64,000 bases of DNA from Candidatus Aminicenantes bacterium UBA6072 (GCA_002436105.1 DIXU01000009.1:1-64000); one strand, 5' to 3'. Positions 17,757 to 26,592 are shown, counted from the stretch's first letter. Program-made: numbers and translations. The notes: a model not told the origin generated them from the letters alone.

Positions 17757-18257
17757 ATGGACGCAACCCACCGCCTGCGCCGCAAGGAGAAGGAGATCGA
17801 GGATCCCGTTGAGATGAGGGGGATCCTGGCCGGGACCCGGTACATCACCATCGCCATGTGCAGGGAGAACGAGCCCTACCTGGCGACCCTGAGCCATGGA
17901 TACGACGAAGAAAGGAACGCGATCTATTTTCATTGCGCCCGCGAGGGGAAGAAGGTTGAGATCCTCAGGGCCAACGACCGTGTCTGGGGGCAGGCGATCG
18001 ACGACCGCGGCTACGTACCGGGCAAGTGCGACCACCTTTTCGCCAGCGTCCAGTTCGGCGGCCGGGTGCGCTTCGTCGAGGACGCGGAGGAGAAAAGGCG
18101 CGCCCTGGGGGTGATGATCCGCCAGCTGGAGCGCGAGCCGGAAAAGGTGCTGGCCGAGCAGGTCACGGAGGCCGCGGTGACGAAGGTGTGCATCGGCCGC
18201 ATCGACATCGAGTTCCTGAGCGGCAAGAGATCGCTGCGGGTGATCGAGTCCACCTGA
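17757..18257 (+). CDS. NimA-like pyridoxamine 5'-phosphate oxidase-fold flavoprotein
   Basis: A 166-residue protein of the split-barrel flavin-binding fold, close to the 5-nitroimidazole-reductase (NimA)/PNPOx-like group. Visible features are MRGILAGTRYITIAM, EPYLATLSHGYDEERNAIYFHCAREGKK and WGQAIDD, which match the strand pattern and flavin-phosphate contacts of the group. Length is normal. The start has a good ribosome binding site (AAGGAGA). The true substrate is unknown; many relatives bind FMN or haem. The last 20 or so residues (IGRIDIEFLSGKR) reappear as a gene fragment at 28804-28872. Confidence 0.85.
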   Translation: MDATHRLRRKEKEIEDPVEMRGILAGTRYITIAMCRENEPYLATLSHGYDEERNAIYFHCAREGKKVEILRANDRVWGQAIDDRGYVPGKCDHLFASVQFGGRVRFVEDAEEKRRALGVMIRQLEREPEKVLAEQVTEAAVTKVCIGRIDIEFLSGKRSLRVIEST

Positions 18258-18701
18258 AGCCGCTCCCCGCAATTTGCCAGGAGCCAGGGAGCCGTTCGCT
18301 AGGAAAACCGTCGATTTCTTCGCCCGAGCGATTGGGAGCGGATCGAAAAGTGGGAAAAATCTTTTAATTCCGTTGGACCACTCTGCTTGCATTTTAAAAT
18401 ATTGGCCACAACGGAACCTACTGTGGACTGGAAAATGAATCCGCTGATCTCGCAGAATGAAAATCCAGCCAGATCCTTAGAGAAAACCGGAAGTTGCGCC
18501 GTCGATCGCTTTCCACCTGGCCGAAGTGGACGGCTCGAGCCTGTTCTGCATCCCGAGAAGGTCTGGACCGGAAGCGTAATCCCCCGGACTACGAGTTTTC
18601 GCAACATTAACGTGGGGGCTTGACCGCGGAACCTGCGACCGCAACGCTCCAGGATTTCCCGCGCATGCCTCTGGGTGCTTCGCCATGCCCGGAATCCCCG
18701 C
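18258..18701. other. Intergenic region with gene debris
   Basis: Apart from the methyltransferase-like tail at 18493-18579 no coding signal is convincing on either strand. The open frames here lack ribosome binding sites and family signals. Confidence 0.5.
18493..18579 (+). pseudogene. Remnant of a methyltransferase-like C-terminus
   Basis: The reading frame ends with VDGSSLFCIPRRSGPEA and a stop. This matches the end of the protein at 38566-38913 (VDGWSLFCILRKSGPA), including the upstream hydrophobic strand. No start or upstream domain is left, so it is a decayed gene tail inside a 570-bp intergenic region. Confidence 0.55.
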
Positions 18702-18730
18702 TTGACAATCCAACGCTCCGGACTTACAAT
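18702..18730 (+). promoter_or_regulatory. Strong sigma-70-type promoter before the CPBP gene
   Basis: TTGACA (18702-18707), 17-bp spacer, TACAAT (18725-18730). It would give a leader of about 90 bases before the ATG at 18828, which has AAAGGAG. Confidence 0.7.
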
Positions 18731-18827
18731 CGATCCAGAAGAAGATGGACTCCCGTCCCGTTTTTCCACCAATTCTTCTGGCCTTGTCCCCTAAAAGTAC
18801 CATTCAATGCACAAAGGAGAATCCATC

Positions 18828-19694
18828 ATGACTTCACCATCGGCCATCATCGAAAAAAACCGGATTCCCTTCGTGTCCCTGGCACCTTTCCTGTTCATCT
18901 CCTTTGGACTGGCGTGGGGGATCCTGGGTTTATTCATCTTTCTGCCGGCCCCGATGACCGCGATATTCGGCCAACTGACCGGGCAGCATCCGCTCTTCTA
19001 CCTGGCGGTATACGCGCCGGCCATAGCCGCCTTCATCCTTGTCGCCTACCATGGCGGCATGGGAGGATTGCGCCGTTATCTCTCCCGCCTGCTGCTCTGG
19101 CGCTGCTCGCCGTTCTGGTACGCCTTCCTGATCATCGGCATCCCGCTGGTCTTCATCGGCGGGTCGGCGCTGAAGGGAAACCTGTTCACTGAGCCGTTCC
19201 CGTTCGCTTCCATCCCGGCGTTCGTCGCGGCCATGTTCTTCATGGCCGTCAAGGGCCCGGTCGAGGAATTGGGCTGGCGGGGACTGGCGCTCCCCCTGCT
19301 GCAGCGCAAACTGGCGCCGATTTGGGCCGGATTGATCCTGGGGATCATCTGGGGCTTGTGGCACCTGCCGGCGTTCCTGCTGAGCGGGACGCCGCAGAGC
19401 GCCTGGTCGTTCACCCCTTTTTTTCTCGGAGCCGTCGCCATCAGCGTGATCGTGACCCGCCTGTTCAACGCCGCGCGGGGCAGCATACTGCTTCCCGCGC
19501 TGTTCCATTTCCAACTCATCAACCCCATCTGGCCCGACGCGCAACCGTACGACACCTACCTGCTTATCGCCATCGCGGCCCTGGTCGCCTGGCTGAACCG
19601 CAAAACCATGTTCACCAAGGCCGGGGCGGTCACCGGGGTCATTCCTCCGATCAGGAGTCGGTCGGGAAACGGCGGCAGCGCCAACGCTTCATGA
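18828..19694 (+). CDS. CPBP-family intramembrane metalloprotease
   Basis: A 288-residue membrane protein of the CPBP (CAAX protease and bacteriocin-processing-like, Rce1-type) family with about eight helices. The active-site motifs are visible: EELGWRG near residue 140 (EExxxR), WGLWHLPAF (FxxxH-like) near 178, and a later FHFQLIN segment. The family cleaves peptides within the membrane; the substrate here is unknown. The ATG at 18828 is chosen because AAAGGAG is placed 8 bases upstream. It is followed 28 bp later by the serine hydrolase and FMN reductase genes, so the three may form one operon behind the strong promoter at 18702-18730. Confidence 0.88.
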   Translation: MTSPSAIIEKNRIPFVSLAPFLFISFGLAWGILGLFIFLPAPMTAIFGQLTGQHPLFYLAVYAPAIAAFILVAYHGGMGGLRRYLSRLLLWRCSPFWYAFLIIGIPLVFIGGSALKGNLFTEPFPFASIPAFVAAMFFMAVKGPVEELGWRGLALPLLQRKLAPIWAGLILGIIWGLWHLPAFLLSGTPQSAWSFTPFFLGAVAISVIVTRLFNAARGSILLPALFHFQLINPIWPDAQPYDTYLLIAIAALVAWLNRKTMFTKAGAVTGVIPPIRSRSGNGGSANAS

Positions 19695-19722
19695 GCCCGA
19701 GGAAAAGGATCAATAAACCAAG

Positions 19723-21012
19723 ATGCCTGCCCCGAGATTGTTCAAGGTAAAAAAGCCCGGGCGGATCGTTCTCCGGCTCATGCTGATCGGGATGGGACTA
19801 TTTTCCTGCCGCATGGCCTCAGCAGTACATCCCGGCAAAACGCCGACAACAACCGCGGACCAACGCTTCCAAGCGACCCTTGACTCCCTGCACAAACAAT
19901 ACGGCTTCCCGGGAGCGACCGCCGCCTTTGTAATGCCCGACGGCATGGTCGGTGTCGCCGCCACCGGTGTCATTGACCTGGAAACAGGCACGCCAATGAG
20001 GACGGATTCGCGCATGCTGGCGGCCAGCATTGGAAAAATCTTCGTGGGCGCGACGGCGCTGATGCTTGCCAACGAAGGCATACTCGATCTCGACGCCCCC
20101 GTTTCGCGATGGCTCGGAGACCGGAAATGGTTCTCTCGGCTACCCAACCACAAAACCGTCACTTTGCGCCACCTATTGCATCACAGCTCGGGATTGCCCG
20201 ACCACGTGCATTTGCAACGCTTCACCGCCGAGGTGGCCCGCAAATGGCGCCGGGGCGAAAACCCGTTCACACCTGAAGAACTGGTCGAATTCGTGCTGGA
20301 CCTCGAGCCGCTTTTCGCCGCCGGCAAGGGATGGGCCTACACGGACACCGGCTACATCCTGGCCGGACTGGCGATCGAAAAGGCCACGGGAAGAAGTTAC
20401 TACGATGAGATCAAAAAGCGTTTCCTGCTCCCCCTCGGCCTGAAAATGACGGAGCCGGCCGACCGTCGTTCCCTGCCGGGGCTGGCCGCCGGCTACGTGG
20501 CCGCAGACAACGCTTTCGGGTTTCCGCGAAAAACGATCGGGACCGATGGCGCGCTGGTCTGGCATCCCGGTTTTGAATGGACCGGAGGCGGACTGGTGAG
20601 TAACTCAAGCGATCTGGCGCGTTGGGGTTTTGCCCTTTTCTCGGGAAAGGTCATGCCCGGGGCTTGCCTAAATGAACTTGTAAAGGGCGTTCCAATAGAT
20701 CACGGCGCGAACGGCATTCAATACGGCTTGGGCGTCGGGATCTACGTCCGGGGGCGCTTCGGCCCGGTATACGGCCATGGCGGATGGATACCGGGCTACT
20801 GCTCCAGCCTGCGCTACTACCCCGAACATGGGGTCACCGTGGCGTTCCAGATCAATACCGACATCGGCATCGCGGACGACTCGACGCCATTGATGAACGA
20901 AATGGAATCCCGCCTGGCCGAGGTCGTCATTTCCGCGAAAATTTCTCGGCGGCAGACGGCTGCCGAGAACCGCCACAGCGCCCAATTTCAAGAAGGAGAA
21001 GGAAGGAAATGA
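19723..21012 (+). CDS. Secreted class-C beta-lactamase-like serine hydrolase
   Basis: A 429-residue protein of the beta-lactamase/D-alanyl-D-alanine carboxypeptidase (AmpC/EstB) superfamily. After a signal-like N-terminus (VLRLMLIGMGLFSCRMASA) it shows the nucleophile motif Ser102-I-G-Lys105, a Y-T-D-T-G motif in place of Y-x-N (GWAYTDTGYILAG), and a late GHGGWIPG in place of KTG. Such proteins are esterases or peptidases and only sometimes degrade beta-lactams. The start at 19723 has a poor ribosome binding site, so it is uncertain. The stop codon overlaps the start of the FMN reductase gene (ATGA), which implies coupling. Confidence 0.85.
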   Translation: MPAPRLFKVKKPGRIVLRLMLIGMGLFSCRMASAVHPGKTPTTTADQRFQATLDSLHKQYGFPGATAAFVMPDGMVGVAATGVIDLETGTPMRTDSRMLAASIGKIFVGATALMLANEGILDLDAPVSRWLGDRKWFSRLPNHKTVTLRHLLHHSSGLPDHVHLQRFTAEVARKWRRGENPFTPEELVEFVLDLEPLFAAGKGWAYTDTGYILAGLAIEKATGRSYYDEIKKRFLLPLGLKMTEPADRRSLPGLAAGYVAADNAFGFPRKTIGTDGALVWHPGFEWTGGGLVSNSSDLARWGFALFSGKVMPGACLNELVKGVPIDHGANGIQYGLGVGIYVRGRFGPVYGHGGWIPGYCSSLRYYPEHGVTVAFQINTDIGIADDSTPLMNEMESRLAEVVISAKISRRQTAAENRHSAQFQEGEGRK

Positions 21013-21587
21013 AAATTCTTGTATTGAACGGAAGCCCGCGCAGGAACGGAACGGTCGCCTTGCTGCTCAAGGCCGTGACAGAACCCCTGGCGGCCGGGCA
21101 TGAAGTCGAATGGATCGATGTTTCCAGGCTCGCCATGAAATTCTGCACGGCCTGCATGACCTGCCGGGAAACGGAAGCATGCGTATTGCCCGAGGATGAT
21201 GCGCACATCGTGGGCAAAAAGATCCGGGAGGCGGATGCCCTGGTAATCGGCACACCGACACACTGGGGGAACATGAGCGCCCCGCTCAAGCTTCTTTTTG
21301 ACCGCAACGTCCCGTCATTCATGGGAGAAAGCCCCGGAGGCATGCCCGTTCCAAGGCAGAAGGGAAAGCGCGTTGCCATCGTGACGGCATGCACGACCCC
21401 GTGGCCCTTCAATTTCATTCTCCCCGAGAGCCGGGGCGCGATCCGGGCCGTTAAAGAGATTCTTCATTATGGGGGTTGCAAAACAGTGGGGACGATCACG
21501 CAGCCGGGAAGCAAAAAAGCAAAGGGGATTTCGGCATCGCTGGCGGCCAGGGCGAATCGACTGGGGAAAAGACTCGTACGCGATTGA
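21009..21587 (+). CDS. NADPH-dependent FMN reductase / flavodoxin-like protein
   Basis: A 192-residue flavodoxin-fold protein. MKILVLNGSPRRNGTVALLL is the FMN-phosphate loop, and GTPTHWGNMSAPLKLLFDR is the second flavin-contacting segment of iron-sulfur flavoprotein/NADPH:FMN reductase families. A CTACMTCRETEAC segment at about 38-50 resembles the cysteine motif of iron-sulfur flavoproteins (C-x2-C-x2-C-x5-C) that binds a 4Fe-4S cluster, so an Isf-like electron carrier is likely. The ATG overlaps the stop of the serine hydrolase gene and follows GGAAGGAA. Redox partner unknown. Confidence 0.85.
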   Translation: MKILVLNGSPRRNGTVALLLKAVTEPLAAGHEVEWIDVSRLAMKFCTACMTCRETEACVLPEDDAHIVGKKIREADALVIGTPTHWGNMSAPLKLLFDRNVPSFMGESPGGMPVPRQKGKRVAIVTACTTPWPFNFILPESRGAIRAVKEILHYGGCKTVGTITQPGSKKAKGISASLAARANRLGKRLVRD

Positions 21588-21751
21588 CCCTGTGGCAATC
21601 GCATGAGCCCGGCCCGGCGAGTCGGGACATTCCCTTGCGGCGAACCGGAAGCTCGGCATTCCTCATCTTGCCGCAGTGGTGAACGATCGCCGGATCATCG
21701 AACTTCACTCGAATACCTGGACCTCTATCCCGGATGTCGTGTCATCGGGCA

Positions 21752-22882
21752 TTACGGTGGATCCGCAAGATCATTTCTCCCCTTCAACACATCTTCGATC
21801 AATATTTCCCTGAACCTGTCCGATTCTTCAAAAAGAGGGCTGTGAGCTGACTTTTCAAAAGTATAGAAACCTTTCAGGGGAGCGCTCATCTTTTTGAAAT
21901 ACGCTTTGGCTAGATCAATGTTCACCGTTAAGTCATATCTGCCGCTCATGAAATAGACCGGGATCTCCAGGCGGGGCACCCTCTCGGCGAAGTCGTTCGC
22001 GCACAATTCATCAAAAATGCCCGTCTTGGGCAAAAACAATATTTTTGCTTTCCAGATATTGATCTTTTCCCTGAAGGTATACGCCCTGCAGGTCCAGACC
22101 GGGATAAAAACACCCCAGAAAACAGATTTCATCTCGCGCATGGTGCCGACGCCAAGCTCGTGCATGGACCGGTCACGAAGCGCGGATTTGAAAAATCTTG
22201 CCGTGTCCGAATCTGCCCGCAAAGCGTCATAGGCAAGCAATTCCTTCACGGCTTTCTTATTGCCGAGAGCCGCATACTCGTCAAGCAAATGCCTGTAAGC
22301 GATCTTTTCCGATTCGAGCTGATTGGTCGTCTGGGCCATCGCGATGTAGGCATGGAACAGCTGAGGGGCCCTGGCAGCGGAGAGCAAGGCGATCGCGGTT
22401 CCTCCCGAGTGAGCCATCAAGTAAATCTTTTCCTTGCCAAAGCGATTTCTCAGATAACCGGCCACTTCAATGGCATCCGCTGCAAGCTGTTCGAACGTCA
22501 TGCTCAGAATTGTCACTTCGGGACTGTAAGAGAGTCCGCCGCCTCGCTGTTCCCAGTAGCACACCGTAAAAATATCTTCCAGCCCGGGTCGATATTTGTC
22601 GACGAGAAAATAATTCGGGAAAGCGGGCCCGCCATGAACATAGAGCAAAACCGGATGATCCGTGTTTTTGCTGCGGATGAACATGCCCTGCTTCACCCCG
22701 CCAATATTCACGAATGTCTTTTCTGAAATGGAACCTTGTACGGGTTCTCCCTCACTATCCAGAAATGGCTCCGGTTTGCCCGGACTCGCTATCAGCAGGA
22801 AAATCACCAAGCAAGTCAATAAAGCCAGGATGAATGATAAAACGATCAGCAGCACTTTCAACCCCTTAATGATCCATTTCAT
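21752..22882 (-). CDS. Membrane-anchored alpha/beta hydrolase (prolyl aminopeptidase-like)
   Basis: A 376-residue protein with an N-terminal membrane helix (about 8-32) and an alpha/beta hydrolase domain. HGGPAFPNY carries the oxyanion-hole HGGP typical of proline iminopeptidases. The nucleophile is Ser159 in MAHSGGT, the acid is Asp in SGRYDLTVN, and the base is His in EKSAHSPLF. These motifs place it near the S33 peptidase/AB hydrolase 1 families. The alpha-helical cap is present between Ser159 and the acid. It probably faces the periplasm. Monocistronic, convergent with the FMN reductase operon. The ribosome binding site is weak. Confidence 0.85.
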   Translation of the reverse strand: MKWIIKGLKVLLIVLSFILALLTCLVIFLLIASPGKPEPFLDSEGEPVQGSISEKTFVNIGGVKQGMFIRSKNTDHPVLLYVHGGPAFPNYFLVDKYRPGLEDIFTVCYWEQRGGGLSYSPEVTILSMTFEQLAADAIEVAGYLRNRFGKEKIYLMAHSGGTAIALLSAARAPQLFHAYIAMAQTTNQLESEKIAYRHLLDEYAALGNKKAVKELLAYDALRADSDTARFFKSALRDRSMHELGVGTMREMKSVFWGVFIPVWTCRAYTFREKINIWKAKILFLPKTGIFDELCANDFAERVPRLEIPVYFMSGRYDLTVNIDLAKAYFKKMSAPLKGFYTFEKSAHSPLFEESDRFREILIEDVLKGRNDLADPP

Positions 22883-23134
22883 CTACAGCAGCTTCTTTTC
22901 CCCCAACGCGGATCGTCTCGCCTTTGTGTCCGCGTTTCATACAGCGGCGAAACGCTTCGTGACAAATGAACCCCAGGTCGTCTCATCCAGCCATCATATC
23001 AACTTTTTGCCCTTTTGCAATCCGTTCCTGGGGCACACTTCCCCCATTGCATAAAGACAAGCGCCCTCTCTCGCTCCGGGGTCGCGGGCAGGGGATTGCG
23101 TTCCTCTGCCGGCTGGAGTATATTTCAGCTGAAA
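22883..23134. other. Divergent intergenic region before the radical SAM operon
   Basis: No gene or peptide precursor is seen. A plus-strand TTGCGT-N17-TATATT (about 23097-23125) ends ten bases before the radical SAM start and may be its promoter. Confidence 0.45.
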
Positions 23135-24349
23135 ATGGCCCCTGTAATAAATTTCCTCTATTTGGCCAGGACCCTGCTGCGCGTGCCGCGCATGGCCCTG
23201 GTTTCTCCGGCGCTGAACCTGTTCTTCCTGCGCTACATCGGCAATTTCCGCATCAAGAACAGCGCCGGCCACTGGACCGTTCATTCCCACCTGCCGCCGC
23301 TCAATCACCCGGCCTTCGGCCGTTTCGTCAGCCGCCACCTGCTGGAGAGAAGCATCGGCCCGTCTCACGCCCAGATCGGCCTGACCAATGCCTGCCCGCA
23401 AGCGTGCGCCTACTGCTACAACCGCGAGCGCCGCGGCCAGGCCATGGACACCGCAACCATCCTGCGCGCCGTGCGCGAGCTGCAGGAGCTCGGCGTCTGC
23501 TGGCTGGGTCTCACCGGCGGCGAGCCGCTGCTGAACCCGGATATCGCGCGCATCGTCGCCAGCGCCGCCGACGGCTGCGCGGTCAAGCTGTTCACCACCG
23601 GCAGCACCCTGACCTCGGAAAAGGCGCGGGAATTGAAACAGGCCGGGCTCTTCTCGGTCTCGGTCAGCCTGGACCACTGGCTGCCGGAGATCCACGACCG
23701 CAACCGCGGCCTGGCCGGGGCGTTCGCCACCGCCCTGAACGCCATCCGCCTGTTCCGGGAAACGGGCGGCATCCAGGTCGGCGTGTCGGCAGTGGTCAGC
23801 CGCGACATGATCCGCGACGGCCAGGTGGAGGAATTCCTGGAATTCCTCCAGGGACTGGGCATCGACGAGGCCTGGCTCTGCGAAGCCAAGCCATCGGTGG
23901 CCGCGTTCTGGGATGAAGGCCAGTTGATCGGACCGGCCGAGCTCCGGCAGCTTTCCGGCCTGCAGGACCGCCGCAACCGCCGCGCCGGCATGACCGTCAA
24001 TTTTCTCGGCCATTTCGAGAGCCGGGAGCATTTCGGCTGCAACGCCGGGCACAAGATGGTCTATATCGACGCCTGCGGCGAAGTCAGCCCCTGCGTGTTC
24101 ACCCCCATGACCTTCGGCAACATCCGCGACCGCTCCCTGAAAGAGATCTTCACGGCGATGAAGTCCCATTTCCCCTCCGGCGATCTCTGCTTCATCAACC
24201 GCAACTTCCCGCTCATCCGCGACGCCGGCCGCGGCCGGGGCTTCCTCGATCCCGCCGCCTCGCTCCAGGTCATGGCCAAGGCCGAATTCGGCCAGCGCTC
24301 CGGATTTTTTCGGATTTATCTCAGTGACAAAAAGGAAGGACCGGCATGA
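23135..24349 (+). CDS. Radical SAM protein with SPASM-like C-terminus
   Basis: A 404-residue enzyme expected to cleave S-adenosylmethionine with a 4Fe-4S cluster held by Cys87, Cys91 and Cys94 (CPQACAYC). A GGEPLLNP glycine-rich motif follows near residue 130. The C-terminal third has a cysteine pair region (CNAGHKMVYIDACGEVSPC) like SPASM/twitch domains that bind extra clusters. The N-terminal 80 residues with a hydrophobic start are unusual. The preferred ATG at 23135 follows a -10-like TATATT. The gene overlaps the next by four bases (ATGA) and opens a four-gene operon with a membrane protein, a cysteine-containing protein and a GMC oxidoreductase. The substrate is unknown; no peptide precursor was found nearby. 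Confidence 0.85.
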   Translation: MAPVINFLYLARTLLRVPRMALVSPALNLFFLRYIGNFRIKNSAGHWTVHSHLPPLNHPAFGRFVSRHLLERSIGPSHAQIGLTNACPQACAYCYNRERRGQAMDTATILRAVRELQELGVCWLGLTGGEPLLNPDIARIVASAADGCAVKLFTTGSTLTSEKARELKQAGLFSVSVSLDHWLPEIHDRNRGLAGAFATALNAIRLFRETGGIQVGVSAVVSRDMIRDGQVEEFLEFLQGLGIDEAWLCEAKPSVAAFWDEGQLIGPAELRQLSGLQDRRNRRAGMTVNFLGHFESREHFGCNAGHKMVYIDACGEVSPCVFTPMTFGNIRDRSLKEIFTAMKSHFPSGDLCFINRNFPLIRDAGRGRGFLDPAASLQVMAKAEFGQRSGFFRIYLSDKKEGPA

Positions 24350-24777
24350 AAAATCAAGGCTTGCTTTGGTACCGCATCGCCAGCCTGCTCATGGCCGTCT
24401 GCTTCGGGGCCGTGGGCCTGATCTTTTTCTTGCTGCCGGAAGGGACTCTCGAATTTTTCAACCGCCTGTCCTCGCCCCTGGGCCTGCCTCCCTCCCCCGT
24501 CCATCCCGGGAGCTTTTTCCCCATCCTGGCGCTGGCATATATGTATCTGGTCACCCTGCTGGCCGGGTGGATGTTCAAAAAGCCGGGGAATCCCCTTTTC
24601 CCGGAACTGCTGGCCCAGGCAAAATTCGCCAGCTCCATCCTGTCCCTGATTTTCTTTTTCGGGCGCTCCCCGTACCTGATCTGCCTGGCCAACGCCGTCA
24701 TTGACGGAGGCATCGGCGCGCTGGCGCTGGGACTGCTTTTCCTGCAAAAAAGACGCGCCGCTTCATGGCCAACCTGA
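24346..24777 (+). CDS. Small four-helix membrane protein in the radical SAM operon
   Basis: A 143-residue hydrophobic protein with about four membrane helices (residues about 10-32, 55-75, 85-105, 110-130). I do not recognise a named family. Its ATG overlaps the radical SAM stop, and its own end overlaps the next gene by 13 bases, so it is made together with them. It could serve as a membrane anchor or quinone-side partner of the GMC oxidoreductase, but this is only inferred from position. Confidence 0.75.
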   Translation: MKNQGLLWYRIASLLMAVCFGAVGLIFFLLPEGTLEFFNRLSSPLGLPPSPVHPGSFFPILALAYMYLVTLLAGWMFKKPGNPLFPELLAQAKFASSILSLIFFFGRSPYLICLANAVIDGGIGALALGLLFLQKRRAASWPT

Positions 24778-25313
24778 CCCTGAGGCTGCTGCTGGCAGGA
24801 CTATTCGTCGCCGGCGGGAAAAAAGGCCTGAAGGACCTTTTCCGGCTCACGGCAGAGGCGTTCGGCCAGGAGCCGCCCGACCTGCGCGGCTTGTCCCGCA
24901 GCGAAATCCTCCTGGATTTCGCCCGTTTCACCCGCGCCGGGGCGGAAAGATCGCTCGCCGGCGGTACGGCGCAAGCGCTGCGGGAAAACCTGCGCGAGCG
25001 CTCCCTGAGTTTGGGCCGGGATCTTCGTTCCCGGCTGCCCATCCGCAGCCGCGCCGACGCCGTCGCCGCGCTGCGCGTCCTCTATCGCATGCTGGCCATC
25101 GACCTGGCGGTCGACGACCGGGGAGAGGTGACGATCCGCCGCTGCTCGCTCGCGGCCCAATACCCACCGCAGGTCTGCCGTTTCATGTCGGCCATGGACG
25201 AGGGCATCGTCGACGGCCTCTGCGGCGGCCGCCTCGCCTTCAGCCAACGCCTCACCGAGGGCGGCGATTGTTGCCGCGCCCGCATCGACTGGCCGGAGGG
25301 GGCAGATGAATAG
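24765..25313 (+). CDS. Cysteine-containing ATC-hydrolase/V4R-like protein
   Basis: A 182-residue soluble protein. The C-terminal half has a conserved-looking pattern RRCSLAAQYPPQVC...GRLAFSQRLTEGGDCCRARI, with Cys-x13-Cys and a terminal G-D-C-C motif. This resembles the cysteine pattern of L-2-amino-thiazoline-4-carboxylic-acid-hydrolase-like and V4R-like small-molecule-binding domains. The match is from memory and weak. The gene overlaps both neighbours (24765 before 24777; next start 25306 before 25313), so it is translationally coupled. It may sense or process the same small molecule as the operon's enzymes (inference). Confidence 0.6.
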   Translation: MANLTLRLLLAGLFVAGGKKGLKDLFRLTAEAFGQEPPDLRGLSRSEILLDFARFTRAGAERSLAGGTAQALRENLRERSLSLGRDLRSRLPIRSRADAVAALRVLYRMLAIDLAVDDRGEVTIRRCSLAAQYPPQVCRFMSAMDEGIVDGLCGGRLAFSQRLTEGGDCCRARIDWPEGADE

Positions 25314-26592
25314 GGCCGTGGTGATCGGCAGCGGGGCCGGCGGCGCCATGTGCGCCCGGGAGCTGCAGGGGAAATTCCAGGTCACCGTGCTGGAGGCGGG
25401 CCGCGAGTTCCGCCCCTTCGGCCTCAACCTCAATCTGATCGCAAAGATCAGGAAGACCGGGCTGTTGTTCGACAGCCGCGAGATCGGCTGGATCTTCCCG
25501 GCCATGAGGATCCGCAGGGCCGGCTCGGGCATGATCGTGGTCAGCGGTAGCGGCAGCGGCGGCACCACGACGCTCAGCACCGGCAACGCCCTGCGCCGGG
25601 ATGGGGCGTTGCGGGCGCTGGGGATCGACCTGGATGAGGAGTTCGCCGAACTTTCCCGCGAAATCCCGGTGCTTGCCGACCATCAGAGACTCTGGAGTCC
25701 TTTCACCAGGAGTTTCTTCTCGATCTGCCGGGAGATGGGGCTTGACCCGCAGGCCTTGCCCAAGATGGGCGACCACGCCCATTGCCGCGGCTGCGGCCGC
25801 TGCGTGCTGGGCTGCCCGCACGGCGTCAAGTGGGACAGCCGGCGGCTCCTGGAACAGGCGCTGAAAAACGGCGCCCGCCTGCTGACCTCCCACCGGGTCG
25901 AACGGGTCGTTCACGAAAAGGGCCGCGCCAGCGGGGTGCTGGTCCGCCACGGCCTGCGCAGGAAATGGTTCCCGGCCGACCTGGTCATCCTGGCCGCCGG
26001 CGGCCTGGGCACGCCGCAGGTCCTGCAGGACTCGGGCATCGACTGCGACGCCAAGCTGTTCGTGGACCCGGTCCTCTGCGTGGCCGCCGAGATGGAAAAC
26101 TGCCGGCAGAACCGCGAATTGCCCATGCCTTTTGCCGTGCAAATGAACGGCTATATCATTTCTCCCTACTTCGACCATCTCAGTTTCTTCTTCAACCGCG
26201 AATGGCGCCATCAGGCCGGGAATGTCTATAGCCTGATGATCAAGCTGGCCGACGAGAACCGGGGCGGCATCACCGGGGGGCGCCTGAGGAAGACGCTGAG
26301 CGCCGCCGACCACGGGCGCCTGGAGCAGGCCGCGGACACCTGCGCCGAGATGTTCCGCCGGGCCGGCGTGGACAAGAGCCGCCTTTTTTTCGGCACGCTC
26401 AACGCCGGCCATCCCGGGGGCATGCTGCCCCTGACCGCGGCGCAAGCAAAAACCTTCCACGATCCGCGACTGCCGGAAAACCTCTACGTGGCCGACGCCA
26501 GCCTGTTCCCCGCTTCGCTGGGCAACCCGCCCATCCTGACCATCCTGGCCATGGCCAAGCGCGTCGCCGGGCTGTGCCGCCGGGCCGGATAA
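25306..26592 (+). CDS. GMC-family FAD oxidoreductase with ferredoxin-like cysteine motif
   Basis: A 428-residue flavoprotein. The N-terminal VIGSGAGGAMCARELQ is the FAD-binding beta-alpha-beta motif, with LEAGRE closing the fold. GSGSGGTTTLSTGNA is the second GMC signature, and the C-terminus NPPILTILAMAKRVA is the usual FAD-side end. Residues 160-171 read CRGCGRCVLGCP (Cys160, 163, 166, 170), the full C-x2-C-x2-C-x3-C-P pattern of 4Fe-4S ferredoxins. It is shorter than typical GMC enzymes (500 or more). The gene ends the radical SAM operon. It probably oxidises an alcohol or similar product and passes electrons to a carrier rather than oxygen (inference). Confidence 0.85.
   Translation: MNRAVVIGSGAGGAMCARELQGKFQVTVLEAGREFRPFGLNLNLIAKIRKTGLLFDSREIGWIFPAMRIRRAGSGMIVVSGSGSGGTTTLSTGNALRRDGALRALGIDLDEEFAELSREIPVLADHQRLWSPFTRSFFSICREMGLDPQALPKMGDHAHCRGCGRCVLGCPHGVKWDSRRLLEQALKNGARLLTSHRVERVVHEKGRASGVLVRHGLRRKWFPADLVILAAGGLGTPQVLQDSGIDCDAKLFVDPVLCVAAEMENCRQNRELPMPFAVQMNGYIISPYFDHLSFFFNREWRHQAGNVYSLMIKLADENRGGITGGRLRKTLSAADHGRLEQAADTCAEMFRRAGVDKSRLFFGTLNAGHPGGMLPLTAAQAKTFHDPRLPENLYVADASLFPASLGNPPILTILAMAKRVAGLCRRAG

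Noticed and set aside
23135..26592. Mycofactocin biosynthesis cluster
   Set aside because: Radical SAM and GMC enzymes are present, but no MftA-type precursor, MftB-type chaperone or MftE-type peptidase can be seen.
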